Assembly: GCA_903875135.1 (NCBI GenBank)
Contig: CAIQUZ010000046.1
Span: 1 to 46,225 of the forward strand
DNA from: an uncultured beta proteobacterium
Lineage (GTDB): Bacteria > Pseudomonadota > Gammaproteobacteria > Burkholderiales > Burkholderiaceae
Length of the DNA stretch: 46,225 nt
Direction of reading: 5' to 3'
Shown: one piece after another, positions 1-8,486 of the stretch
How the letters are laid out: each line of letters begins with the position of its first letter
Position numbering within the stretch: position 1 is the stretch's first letter
Position numbers and translations under genes: made by a program
Notes under the pieces: model-generated
Databases searched by the model: none
What the model was told of the DNA's origin: nothing
What the model saw: the letters and a program-made list of their open reading frames with translations, nothing else

Positions 1-726
1 GCGGGTAGTAGTGAGGTGATGCGTGAGATTAAACGCTTGCCTGGAGTAATTTATTCCGCACTAACTCCCAATTTGCAGGGTTACGAAGCAGCTCTCGCAG
101 CCAAAGCAGGAGAAGTTGTTATTTTTTCTGCCGCATCCGAAACGTTTGCCCAGAAAAATATTAATTGCAGTATTCAGGAATCAATTCAGCGCTTTATTCC
201 GGTTGTGCAAAGTGCTAAGCGCGATAGACTCTTAGTGAGGGCGAGTATTTCTTGTTCTTTGGGGTGTCCGTATCAAGGACCTATTGAGCCACATCAAGTC
301 GTCAATGTGGTGCAACAAATGTTGGATTTGGGGTGTGATGAAATTGATATCGCCGATACGATTGGTGTTGGAACTGCCAGTCAAGTGAAGAGAGTTTATG
401 AGGCGATTTTTAAGGTGGCACCGAGCAAGATCTTTTCTGGACATTTTCATGACACGTATGGACAGGCACTTACCAATATCTACGCCGCATTAGAAATGGG
501 CGTAGCCATTTTTCATTCCTCAGTCGCCGGTTTAGGTGGTTGCCCCTATGCCAAAGGTGCCACAGGCAATGTGGCGACCGAAGATGTTCTGTATTTACTG
601 CACGGCTTAGGTATTGAAACGGGTATTCATTTAGGTGATGTGGTGAAGATTGGTGAGTTTATATCAACCGCGATTGGTAAACCCAATCAATCTCGGGTAG
701 GTAAAGCTCTACTCAATCGTCAATAG
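1..726 (+). CDS. Hydroxymethylglutaryl-CoA lyase family protein (5' end outside window)
   Basis: The frame is open from base 1, so the N-terminus (about 60 residues, judging by the usual ~300) lies outside the window; the internal ATG near base 19 is not a credible start. Family members cleave a 3-hydroxy-3-methylacyl-CoA such as HMG-CoA to acetyl-CoA and an oxoacid in a DRE-TIM metallolyase barrel. Visible hallmarks are QKNINCS, the SCSLGCPYQG stretch, the metal-binding GHFHDTYGQAL and the catalytic-loop cysteine in GLGGCPYAKGATGN (about codon 181 from base 1). A Bug gene follows 9 nt downstream and then a CoA-transferase, so the set looks like one catabolic operon. The substrate could be HMG-CoA or a related CoA ester such as citramalyl-CoA; the sequence does not decide. 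Confidence 0.9.
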   Translation, partial: AGSSEVMREIKRLPGVIYSALTPNLQGYEAALAAKAGEVVIFSAASETFAQKNINCSIQESIQRFIPVVQSAKRDRLLVRASISCSLGCPYQGPIEPHQVVNVVQQMLDLGCDEIDIADTIGVGTASQVKRVYEAIFKVAPSKIFSGHFHDTYGQALTNIYAALEMGVAIFHSSVAGLGGCPYAKGATGNVATEDVLYLLHGLGIETGIHLGDVVKIGEFISTAIGKPNQSRVGKALLNRQ

Positions 727-735
727 GAGATATTT

Positions 736-1701
736 ATGAGATTATTAAAAAAATTAGTTATTTTTGGAAGTTGCCTTGCTACATTTGGTACGACGGCGCA
801 AACCTATCCCAATAACACCATCACTCTGATTGTCCCATTTGCGGCGGGCAGTGGTACAGACGCTGTTGCCAGAGTCGTTGCGACCAAAATGGGTAATCTG
901 TTAGGTCAATCGGTGATTGTTGATAATAAGCCAGGTGCAAGTGCACAGATTGGTGCTCAAGCCGTTGCATCAGCTAAGCCAGATGGTTATACCTTACTCA
1001 TGACCACCAACACATCTCATTCCGCCAATCCTTGGTTATTTCAAAACCTCAAATATGATCCCATCAAAGATTTCACGCCGATTGCTAGAGTAGGTGAGTT
1101 GCCATTTGTGCTGTGTGTGAATAATGACTTGCCGATAAAAAATGTGCAAGAGTTAATTGATTATGCGAAGGCAAATCCTGACAAGCTTTCTTATGGCACA
1201 CCCAATAGTACGTCCTTAGTCACGACGGAGACGATTAATTATTTAGCCAAAATTGGTATGACCCAGATACCGTATAAATCGAGTCCTCAAGCGATGACAG
1301 ATTTAATTGGTAATCAGATTCAGGTATATGTTGCGGATACGGGTTCGGGTATGGCAATGATCAAAGCCGGAAAAGTGCGTGCGATCGGACTTACGGGTAA
1401 CCGACCTTATGCATTACTACCGAATGTTCCGCCCATTGCCAAAACTTTACCTGGCGTTGATTTAGTCTCTTGGAATGGGGTTTTTGGTCCAGCAAATTTA
1501 CCCAAGTCCATCGTGGATAAATTAAACGCAGCGATGCTGGAATCTTTAAAAGATGCTGAGGTTCAAGCAAAATTATCTCAACTAGGATTTGTTGTCTGGC
1601 CATCAAAAAATCCACAAGATTTTGCCCAATATGTGGGTGAGCAGATGGCTTACTGGGGTAAATTGATTCAACAGTCTGGCATTAAGTCAGAGCTTAACTA
1701 A
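736..1701 (+). CDS. Bug family (TctC-type) periplasmic binding protein
   Basis: The 321-residue product has an N-terminal signal peptide (basic start, hydrophobic core, cut near TTAQTYP). It then shows family landmarks: YPNNTITLIVPFAAGSGTD at the start of domain 1, PGASAQIGAQAVA, the DGYTLL stretch and IPYKSSPQAMTDLIG. Bug proteins bind small carboxylates in the periplasm for tripartite tricarboxylate transporters, but no TctA or TctB membrane gene is nearby, so this is an orphan receptor. The start is set by the AGGAG-like site about 6 nt upstream. It sits between the HMG-CoA lyase-like gene and the CoA-transferase, so its ligand is probably the acid that this operon degrades (inference). 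Confidence 0.92.
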   Translation: MRLLKKLVIFGSCLATFGTTAQTYPNNTITLIVPFAAGSGTDAVARVVATKMGNLLGQSVIVDNKPGASAQIGAQAVASAKPDGYTLLMTTNTSHSANPWLFQNLKYDPIKDFTPIARVGELPFVLCVNNDLPIKNVQELIDYAKANPDKLSYGTPNSTSLVTTETINYLAKIGMTQIPYKSSPQAMTDLIGNQIQVYVADTGSGMAMIKAGKVRAIGLTGNRPYALLPNVPPIAKTLPGVDLVSWNGVFGPANLPKSIVDKLNAAMLESLKDAEVQAKLSQLGFVVWPSKNPQDFAQYVGEQMAYWGKLIQQSGIKSELN

Positions 1702-1714
1702 TTCAGGGATTGTC

Positions 1715-2905
1715 ATGGGGCCTTTAGCTGGAGTTCGGGTACTTGATTTAACTTCCGTTATTTTGGGGCCATTTGCCACGCATATATTGGCAACGATGGG
1801 CGCCGAGGTAATTAAAGTGGAAACGCCTGATGGCGACAACATGCGCGATGTGGGGCCGATGAAACATCAAAAGATGGGTCACATTTTTTTACATCTTAAC
1901 CGCGGTAAAAAAAGTATTGTCCTCGATTTAAAGAGTGTAGAAGGTAAAAAAGCCATTCTTGCACTGGTTAAAACAGTGGATGTCTTTATTTCGAACATTC
2001 GACTCCAAGCGCTTGAGCGTCTAGGTTTAGGTTATGAGGATTTACGTCAGATGCATCCTCAATTGATTTATGTTTCTTGTTCGGGTTTTGGTCAAGATGG
2101 AATCAATGCGCAAAAGCCAGCGTATGATGATTTGATTCAAGCTGCGGTTGGTCTGCCGTGGCTGATGCAAGAGTATGGCATTGAAGAGCCACGCTACGTG
2201 CCCACTACGATTGGTGATCGGGTGACTGGTTTGTATTCCGTCAATGCGGTGACTGCTGCCTTATATGCTAGAGAAAAAACTGGACAGGGTCAGCGCGTCA
2301 TTGTTCCCATGTTTGAAGCACTCACACAATTTGTTCTCGGTGATCATATGGCAGGTGAGACTTATTTACCCGCCATTGGAAAGGCAGGATATCAACGCTT
2401 GATATCACCCCATCGAAAACCTTATGCCACAAAAGATGGTTATATTTCCACCCTCATTTATAACGATAAGCATTGGAAAAGTTTTTTTGAGGCGATTGAG
2501 CAGCCGCACAGGTATCAAGAAACAATTTTTTGCTCGCACGCCAATCGTGCCACCAATATTGATCAGGTCTATGCTGAATTAGCCATCTTAATGAAGGCAA
2601 GGACGACACAAGAGTGGCGCACATTATTTGATCAATTTGATATCCCCAATCAAACGGTTAATTCGATTCATGACCTGATTCATGATGAACATTTAAAGAG
2701 TAAAGATTTTATTGTTGAAGAGCAGCATCCTACGGAAGGGATGATACGCGTCATGAGAGATCCGGTAGATTGGTCCGCAACACCGACTAGTCACCAACTT
2801 TTGCCAACTCCAACGCTTGGTCAGCACACGGCGGAAGTCTTGCGCTCACTAGGTTATCTGGATGATGAGATACAAGCTGTATTAAAGACAGGTATGCCTT
2901 CATGA
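1715..2905 (+). CDS. CaiB/BaiF (class III) acyl-CoA transferase
   Basis: The 396-residue protein belongs to the class III CoA-transferases, which move CoA between carboxylic acids through an aspartyl-CoA thioester. The family opening is clear (GPLAGVRVLDLTSVILGPFA, GAEVIKVETPDGDNMR, NRGKKSIVLDLKS). The expected catalytic Asp lies in the YDDLIQAAVGL stretch around residue 145. The length is normal for the family. It starts 13 nt after the Bug gene, and its stop overlaps the next start by 4 nt (ATGA), indicating translational coupling with the acyl-CoA dehydrogenase. The likely role is to activate the acid taken up by the neighbouring binding protein; the substrate is unknown. Confidence 0.93.
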   Translation: MGPLAGVRVLDLTSVILGPFATHILATMGAEVIKVETPDGDNMRDVGPMKHQKMGHIFLHLNRGKKSIVLDLKSVEGKKAILALVKTVDVFISNIRLQALERLGLGYEDLRQMHPQLIYVSCSGFGQDGINAQKPAYDDLIQAAVGLPWLMQEYGIEEPRYVPTTIGDRVTGLYSVNAVTAALYAREKTGQGQRVIVPMFEALTQFVLGDHMAGETYLPAIGKAGYQRLISPHRKPYATKDGYISTLIYNDKHWKSFFEAIEQPHRYQETIFCSHANRATNIDQVYAELAILMKARTTQEWRTLFDQFDIPNQTVNSIHDLIHDEHLKSKDFIVEEQHPTEGMIRVMRDPVDWSATPTSHQLLPTPTLGQHTAEVLRSLGYLDDEIQAVLKTGMPS

Positions 2906-4065
2906 ATTTTCAGTGGAACGATGCGCAGTTACAAATCAAAGCGGCGATTGAGAAGTTATGTCAGCCATTTGATGCGCGGTATTGGTTAGAGCGCGATGAA
3001 TCGGGCGAGTTCCCGTTTGACTTTCATCAAGCGTGTGCCCAAGCTGGATGGTTGGGAATTGCTATGCCTGAAGAGTATGGTGGATCAGGCTTAGGGATAA
3101 CCGAAGCCGCTCTCATGATGCAGACGATTTCTGAAAGTGGTGCCGGACTATCTGGCGCCTCAGCTGTGCACATGAATATTTTTGGATTACATCCTGTTGT
3201 GGTATTTGGGACTGATGCACAAAAGAAACGTTGGTTGCCGCCATTGATTGCGGGTCAAGACCGCGCTTGTTTTGGGGTCACCGAACCGAATACTGGGTTA
3301 AACACCTTAAAGCTTAAGACCAAAGCCATCAAGCAAGGTGATCACTACTTGGTGAGCGGTCAAAAGATTTGGATTTCTACAGCGCAAGTGGCGAATAAAA
3401 TTTTATTGCTCGTCAGGACGACAGCCATTGAAGATGCGCAGGGTGTTGAAGGCTTATCTCTTTTTTATACTGACCTTGATCGATCATCTATAGATGTTCA
3501 GGAGATTCCTAAAATGGGGCGTCACTGTGTTGATTCCAACGAAGTTTTTATTGAGGGTTTAAAAATACCTAAAGAAGATTTAATTGGTGAAGAGGGTAAG
3601 GGGTTCTCGTATATCTTGCATGGCTTAAATCCAGAAAGAATATTGATCGCGGCGGAGGCGGTTGGTCTTGGTCAAGTGGCTCTATTAAGAGCAACGCAAT
3701 ATGCTAAAGACCGCATTGTGTTTGATCGACCAATCGGACAAAATCAAGGGATTCAACATCCACTCGCAGTTTCTTGGATGGAGTTAGAGGCTGCTCAATT
3801 AATGGTGTATAAGGCAGCGACTTTATATGATACTGCGCAAGTCTGCGCTGCTGAAGCCAATGCTGCTAAGTATTTGGCTGCGGAAGCTGGTTTTCATGCG
3901 TGTGAGCGTGCTATTTTGACGCTAGGCGGCATGGGGTATGCCAAGGAGTATCACGTGGAGAGATATCTGCGTGAATCCTGGATACCTCGTCTGGCGCCGG
4001 TGAGTCCGCAATTAATCTTATGTTTTATTGCTGAAAAAGTCTTAGGTTTACCAAAATCATATTAA
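2902..4065 (+). CDS. Acyl-CoA dehydrogenase
   Basis: The 387-residue flavoprotein would oxidise an acyl-CoA to its 2-enoyl-CoA and pass electrons to ETF. Landmarks include PEEYGGSGLGITE, CFGVTEPNTGLNTL, GQKIWISTAQVAN, the FDRPIGQNQGIQH helix and LGGMGYAKEYHVERYLRE. The segment that usually ends in an EGT-type motif with a catalytic Glu reads instead RLAPVSPQLIL, ending in VLGLPKSY. I recall such endings in a Burkholderiales subgroup. The catalytic base may therefore be elsewhere, as in isovaleryl-type enzymes. The 4-nt overlap with the CoA-transferase makes it likely that the two act in sequence. Confidence 0.92.
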   Translation: MNFQWNDAQLQIKAAIEKLCQPFDARYWLERDESGEFPFDFHQACAQAGWLGIAMPEEYGGSGLGITEAALMMQTISESGAGLSGASAVHMNIFGLHPVVVFGTDAQKKRWLPPLIAGQDRACFGVTEPNTGLNTLKLKTKAIKQGDHYLVSGQKIWISTAQVANKILLLVRTTAIEDAQGVEGLSLFYTDLDRSSIDVQEIPKMGRHCVDSNEVFIEGLKIPKEDLIGEEGKGFSYILHGLNPERILIAAEAVGLGQVALLRATQYAKDRIVFDRPIGQNQGIQHPLAVSWMELEAAQLMVYKAATLYDTAQVCAAEANAAKYLAAEAGFHACERAILTLGGMGYAKEYHVERYLRESWIPRLAPVSPQLILCFIAEKVLGLPKSY

Positions 4066-4092
4066 CCATCTATTTACATTGAAGGAGACCTT

Positions 4093-4482
4093 ATGTCGAG
4101 TCAACCGGCTTCAAAATATTTTGTCAAAGCGGGAGATGTTGTTGGGTATCATCCAGCCAATCATGTTGGGACACTCAATCGACGCCTCATTGGACCCGAG
4201 AATGTTGGCGCAAAGCATATTGAATTAGTGCACGGGACGATTGAAAAGGGGAAGGGGGCTTTGCCGCATGCTCACCCCGGTATTGAGCAGGTCGTTTACA
4301 TGTTAGAGGGTCGTGCTAGAGCAGAAGTGAATGGTGAAGTGTGTGAGATGGGCCCCGGTGACGCATGTTTTTTTCCAGCAATGGCGATGCATGTCTTTAC
4401 GGTCATTAGTGAAGAGCCGGTCAAGTTATTAGTAGTGTACTCACCGCCCTATGAAGAGAATCCAGAGCGGGTGATTCGGTAA
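4093..4482 (+). CDS. Small cupin-domain protein
   Basis: The 129-residue protein is a single cupin barrel. Motif 1 is PHAHPGIEQVVYMLEG, giving two His and a Glu as metal ligands, and motif 2 is PGDACFFPAMAMHVF with the last His. An AGGAG site precedes the ATG by a few bases. It is the last plus-strand gene before a convergent Bug gene only 6 nt away, with no clear terminator between them. Cupins this small act as isomerases, dioxygenases, sugar or acid binders or sensors; the sequence does not tell which. A role in the same pathway as the CoA-transferase is inferred from position only. Confidence 0.85.
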   Translation: MSSQPASKYFVKAGDVVGYHPANHVGTLNRRLIGPENVGAKHIELVHGTIEKGKGALPHAHPGIEQVVYMLEGRARAEVNGEVCEMGPGDACFFPAMAMHVFTVISEEPVKLLVVYSPPYEENPERVIR

Positions 4483-4488
4483 TCCTCT

Positions 4489-5463
4489 TTATTGAGATTT
4501 TAGAGCGGTGATGGTTTTTAACCACCGCGTGATTTCCGAGTTGAAGTATTCGGTATTTTGACTCAGTGAGCCGCCCATCGGCACTAAGTCATTGGCGTCC
4601 AGTTTTTCAATGACTTCAGGATTTTGTAAAGCGAGATTAATGGCTTGATTGAGTATTTTTTTAATCTCCATCGGAGTATTTTTAGGAACGAAGATCCCAG
4701 TCCACAAATCATCTCGCAGTTGTGGATAGCCAGCTTCTATTACGGTGGGAACATTCGGTAGGCTTGCCAAGCGTTTCTCGCTAGACACTGCTAATACTTT
4801 GACTTTGCCTTGTTTGGCAAAAGGAGTGACTCCTGTCATTGCACCACAAGTAATGGGGGTTTCACCACCCAATGTTGCTAGTAAGGCAGGACTTGAGCCT
4901 TTGTAGGGGATATGCGTTACGTCTGCTTTCCAAATGATACGAAACAAATTTTCACAGGTAATACTTGGCGGCGTGCCATTACCTGCGGTGGCAAATGAGA
5001 GGTGCTCCTTCAGTGCAATCGTTCGTAGTTCTTCTAAATTATTGGCCGCAACTTTTTCATTCACAAAGATACCCATGGGTAAGTTACTCGCGAACGACAC
5101 CACTTCAAAGTCTTGGGGTTTATAACCAGCAGTTGCCCCCATCGAAATCGAGTTCACAATAATTGACGGAGAGACGACGAGTATGGAGTAACCATCTGGT
5201 GAAGAGCTAGCGATATTTTGAATGCCAATACTCGCTCCAGCCCCAGCTCGGTTTTCTACAAAAATAGGTTGCTTTAAGATCTCTGAGACTTTTTGTCCAA
5301 TGATTCTTGCGGTAACGTCGGTTGATCCGCCCGGTGCGAACGGAACGACAAAACGAATGGATTTATTGGGGTAATGACTGCCTTGAGCAGCGGCGATATT
5401 TGCCAAATTTCCTGCGATGAACAGGCTCAAAATGAGTGCCGTTTGAAAGTAGACTCGGATCAT
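4489..5463 (-). CDS. Bug family (TctC-type) periplasmic binding protein
   Basis: The second intact Bug protein (324 residues) reads on the minus strand. Its N-terminus is a classic signal peptide (hydrophobic run after MIRVYFQ, cut near IAAAQG). It is followed by YPNKSIRFVVPFAPGGSTD, NRAGAGASIGIQNIA, DGYSILVVSPS and THIPYKGSSPALLATLGG. An AGAGGTG ribosome-binding site lies about 5 nt before the ATG. The gene is divergent from the ThDP enzyme at 5643, with 179 nt between them holding inverted repeats. It is clearly different from the other Bug copies here, so it is not a recent duplicate. No TTT permease genes are near. Confidence 0.92.
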   Translation of the reverse strand: MIRVYFQTALILSLFIAGNLANIAAAQGSHYPNKSIRFVVPFAPGGSTDVTARIIGQKVSEILKQPIFVENRAGAGASIGIQNIASSSPDGYSILVVSPSIIVNSISMGATAGYKPQDFEVVSFASNLPMGIFVNEKVAANNLEELRTIALKEHLSFATAGNGTPPSITCENLFRIIWKADVTHIPYKGSSPALLATLGGETPITCGAMTGVTPFAKQGKVKVLAVSSEKRLASLPNVPTVIEAGYPQLRDDLWTGIFVPKNTPMEIKKILNQAINLALQNPEVIEKLDANDLVPMGGSLSQNTEYFNSEITRWLKTITALKSQ

Positions 5464-5481
5464 GATTCACCTCTTATTGAT

Positions 5482-5535
5482 GCAATCTATGGGATTGTCA
5501 GTGGATTGCTTGAGTATGAGGGTATTTCGCCTCAT
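5482..5535. promoter_or_regulatory. Candidate operator repeats in a divergent promoter region
   Basis: Between the divergent Bug gene and the ThDP-enzyme gene the sequence GCAATC (5482-5487) recurs inverted as GATTGT (5493-5498) and GATTGC (5504-5509). A separate perfect inverted repeat ATGAGG/CCTCAT with an 8-nt spacer lies at 5516-5535. Such spaced repeats fit regulator binding sites, but no regulator gene is adjacent, and repeats of this size can arise by chance. Confidence 0.3.
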
Positions 5536-5642
5536 TAGAGTCAAAACTAAGTACAAATACGGATCATCTTCATGTCGCATCTTTGGGTTTAGAATATCTT
5601 CATTAGAAAAAGTAAAAAAAGACAATATCCAAGGAGAAACGC

Positions 5643-7319
5643 GTGTCGGAAAAAATGACAGGTGCAAGATATTTTGCACGTATGCTAGAAGCTTACGGTG
5701 TAACCCATGTTTTCTTTATGGACGCTGTTTTAAGAAGAGCGCTTGCTGAGATGGAAGATACGAAAATTGACCGGATCTTAGGCCACTCAGAAAAAGGAGT
5801 TGGTTATATGGCTGACGGATATGCCAGAGTTTCAGGCAAGCCTGGGATTTGTATGGCACAGTCGGTGGGTGCCGCCAATTTAGCAGCTTCCCTACAAGAT
5901 CCTTATTTAGGTCATTCCCCAGTCATTGCATTCACAGGGCGTCATGTTGCTGCCATGCAATATCGCAATGCTTATCAAGAAGTCGATCATGCACCTTTGT
6001 TTGCACCGGTTACCAAATTCAATGCACACATGGAAGTTGTTGAACAAATGCCACATTTGATTCGGCAGGCTTTTCGTGAGGCGACAACGGGCACACCTAG
6101 ACCTTCTCATGTTGATGTGGCAGGCTTTACTGGAGATGCGTTGACCCCTTTAGAGGTGGATTTTGAGTTAGCTGTTGATCCCGTTCATCAGACCTTTCCG
6201 GCGTTTAGACCTCAACCTGATCGCTTAATGATTACACAGGCAGTTACTGCGATTACAAAGAGTAAAAAACCCGTCATCATTGTTGACCGTGGGGCCTTGA
6301 TATCTGGAGCAAGGGATGCCTTACATCAATTTTCGCAGAAAATTCAAGCGCCGATTACCGCGACTTTAGATGCAAAATCGCTTGTTGTAGAGAGTGAGCC
6401 ATTGTTTCGTGGCATGGTCGGTTTATATGGTAGAAGTTGCACCAATCATATTGTCGATGAAGCGGATTTGGTAATTTATTTAGGTAGTAATACTAGCGAT
6501 CACACGACAGCGAATTGGAAGTTACCTAGAGCACATATCCCCACCATTCAGATTGATATGGATCCAGTTGAGCTTGGGCGTAATTATGCCAACTGCATCG
6601 GGATACAAGCCGATGTTCGATCTGCTTTAGAAGTTCTTGTGGAACAGTGTCCATCATTGCAACATGATGATTGGCTAACTTATTCAGCATCCTTGGTAGC
6701 GGCTTGGTGGCAAGAGCAGGAACTTGAACTATCTCGTCAGGAGTTACCGATGCATCCTCAGCGATTGTGTCGAGAGATTACCAAGCTTTTACCAAAGGAT
6801 GCCATCTTGGTAGCTGATACAGGCTATTCAGCACTGTGGACTGGTAATTTAGTTGATATGACCCATCATGATCAATTGTATATGCGCGCCGCGGGATCAT
6901 TAGGTTGGTCATTTCCCGCAGCGATTGGTGCAAAAGCTGCGGCACCTCATCGAACAGTGGTTTGTTTTGTCGGAGACGGTGGATTCTCCTACCACTTACC
7001 GGAATTAGAAACAGCAAAACGTTGGGGCCTCAACGTCATCGTGATTGTCAATAACAATGAATGTTTATCGCAGGGTGTGAAGAATTTAAATATTGCTTAT
7101 GGCAATCGTCCTGAGGGAAGAAAAAAAGAGTGTTACGTTTATGAGCCTACGGATTTTGCCAAAATCGCTCAAGCGTTTCATTGCTTTGGTGTTACGGTGG
7201 AGGATCCCCAAGATTTTGCAGCAGCCTTTGATGCGGCGGTGGCTAGTAATTTACCAGCGGTGATTGATGTCAAAACAGAATTTGCGTATCAGGCACAAAT
7301 GGCTTGGGTACCAACTTAA
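5643..7319 (+). CDS. ThDP-dependent enzyme, acetolactate synthase large-subunit fold
   Basis: The 558-residue protein has the three domains of the pyruvate-oxidase/acetolactate-synthase family. The N-terminal pyrimidine-binding domain carries the activating Glu50 (GHSEKGVGYMADGYARVSGKPG), and the middle domain is near 195-330. The C-terminal diphosphate domain has the metal motif starting GDGGF (Gly444-Asp445-Gly446) followed by an NNN stretch. The GTG start has a strong AAGGAG site upstream; the in-frame ATG at codon 5 lacks one. There is no small regulatory subunit gene and no oxalyl-CoA decarboxylase signature that I can name. It probably handles another 2-oxoacid or a sulfo- or aryl-substituted acid. 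The substrate is not determined. Confidence 0.88.
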   Translation: MSEKMTGARYFARMLEAYGVTHVFFMDAVLRRALAEMEDTKIDRILGHSEKGVGYMADGYARVSGKPGICMAQSVGAANLAASLQDPYLGHSPVIAFTGRHVAAMQYRNAYQEVDHAPLFAPVTKFNAHMEVVEQMPHLIRQAFREATTGTPRPSHVDVAGFTGDALTPLEVDFELAVDPVHQTFPAFRPQPDRLMITQAVTAITKSKKPVIIVDRGALISGARDALHQFSQKIQAPITATLDAKSLVVESEPLFRGMVGLYGRSCTNHIVDEADLVIYLGSNTSDHTTANWKLPRAHIPTIQIDMDPVELGRNYANCIGIQADVRSALEVLVEQCPSLQHDDWLTYSASLVAAWWQEQELELSRQELPMHPQRLCREITKLLPKDAILVADTGYSALWTGNLVDMTHHDQLYMRAAGSLGWSFPAAIGAKAAAPHRTVVCFVGDGGFSYHLPELETAKRWGLNVIVIVNNNECLSQGVKNLNIAYGNRPEGRKKECYVYEPTDFAKIAQAFHCFGVTVEDPQDFAAAFDAAVASNLPAVIDVKTEFAYQAQMAWVPT

Positions 7320-7392
7320 TCGTTTTTTTGATGCAAAGAGTATTCTGTCGTTGTTACAAATCGTTTTTAATCATTTTATATCGAGGCTAAAA

Positions 7393-8379
7393 ATGCGTTC
7401 TATTCAATATCTATCAAAACTTCAGCTGAAAAGCCTTTTCTTGCTGATGGCATGTCTGTTGAGTTTTAGTGGTTTTGCGCAAAACTTTCCATCGCATGCC
7501 CTTTCTTTAGTCGTCCCCAATCCTCCTGGTGGCTTAGTGGATACTTCAGCGCGTTTGGTGAGTGAACCCTTGAGTCAGTTGCTGAATCAATCGGTGATTG
7601 TTGATAACAAACCTGGGGGGAGTGGCAATATTGCTTACCAGCAAGTGTCAACTGGTGCTAAGGATGGATATTCGATATTAGTGTCTTACTCTGGATACCA
7701 CATTGCCAATCCAATATTAATGGATAAATTGCCATGGGCGCTAAAGGATTTAACGCCGATTGGTTTAATTACGGTTGCCACGAATGTGATTGCGGTGCAT
7801 CCATCTGTTCCCGCTAATACTCTGAAAGAGTTTATTGCGTATGCCAAAGCCAATCCCGGTAAGTTGAATTATGCGTCACAAGGTAATGGATCCGTGTCGC
7901 ACATTGGTACAGAGATCTTTAAGCAACAGACTGGAGTTGATATGATTCATATTCCTTACAAAGGTTCTGGTGCAGCGATTCAGGATGTGTTGGCAGGTCA
8001 GGTGCAAGTGTTTATCACTACACCTCCTTCTGTCATGGGGCATATACAGACTGGCAAGTTAAAAGCCTTAGCGGTCACGGGTAAGACTCGCCATCCCATG
8101 TTGCCCAATGTCCCCACGGTCGCTGAAGCGGGCTTACCAGGATTTCAGTTAGAGTCTTGGGTGGCTTTATATGTGGTCACTGGCACACCGAAGCCGGTCA
8201 TTGATAAATTATCAGCCACTGTCAAAACGGCATTAGATTTGCCAGAGGTCAAACAGCGTGCCGATGCAGCAGGGATTGAGTTGCGGTATTTACCACCCGA
8301 TGAGATGACGAAATTATTGAGTCGTGAAACATTGGAGTGGTCAAAAGCCATCAAGTCTGCCAATATCAAAATGGATTAA
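7393..8379 (+). CDS. Bug family (TctC-type) periplasmic binding protein
   Basis: The third intact Bug protein. I use the ATG at 7393 (328 residues): it gives a proper signal peptide (MRSIQYLSKLQLKS then a hydrophobic core, cut near GFAQNFP), whereas the longer frame reading from 7264 lies within the preceding ThDP gene. Landmarks are LSLVVPNPPGGLVDTSAR, DNKPGGSGNIAYQQV, DGYSILVSYSG and IHIPYKGSGAAIQDVLAGQ. It begins 73 nt after the ThDP enzyme on the same strand, so the two probably share a transcript. Uptake of the ThDP enzyme's substrate is a reasonable but unproven role. Confidence 0.91.
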   Translation: MRSIQYLSKLQLKSLFLLMACLLSFSGFAQNFPSHALSLVVPNPPGGLVDTSARLVSEPLSQLLNQSVIVDNKPGGSGNIAYQQVSTGAKDGYSILVSYSGYHIANPILMDKLPWALKDLTPIGLITVATNVIAVHPSVPANTLKEFIAYAKANPGKLNYASQGNGSVSHIGTEIFKQQTGVDMIHIPYKGSGAAIQDVLAGQVQVFITTPPSVMGHIQTGKLKALAVTGKTRHPMLPNVPTVAEAGLPGFQLESWVALYVVTGTPKPVIDKLSATVKTALDLPEVKQRADAAGIELRYLPPDEMTKLLSRETLEWSKAIKSANIKMD

Positions 8380-8405
8380 TTAAAGTATGTCATGATGAAC
8401 TCTGG

Positions 8406-8438
8406 GTGGCTGCTTCATTGCCCACTTAGTTTATTTTT
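8406..8438 (+). terminator. Weak candidate terminator after the third Bug gene
   Basis: GTGGC (8406-8410) can pair with GCCCAC (8420-8425) with one bulged base, and a T-rich run follows from about 8430. The stem is short and the T run is interrupted, so this is only a candidate. The aceE-like gene begins 60 nt further on. Confidence 0.3.
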
Positions 8439-8486
8439 TGTGTGTTCAGTAAATTTAATTGCGAGACGAACTTAAAAGCCTTCTTT

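Noticed and set aside
7264..7392. Longer start for the third Bug protein
   Set aside because: The extra 43 residues lie partly inside the ThDP-enzyme gene and would bury the signal peptide.
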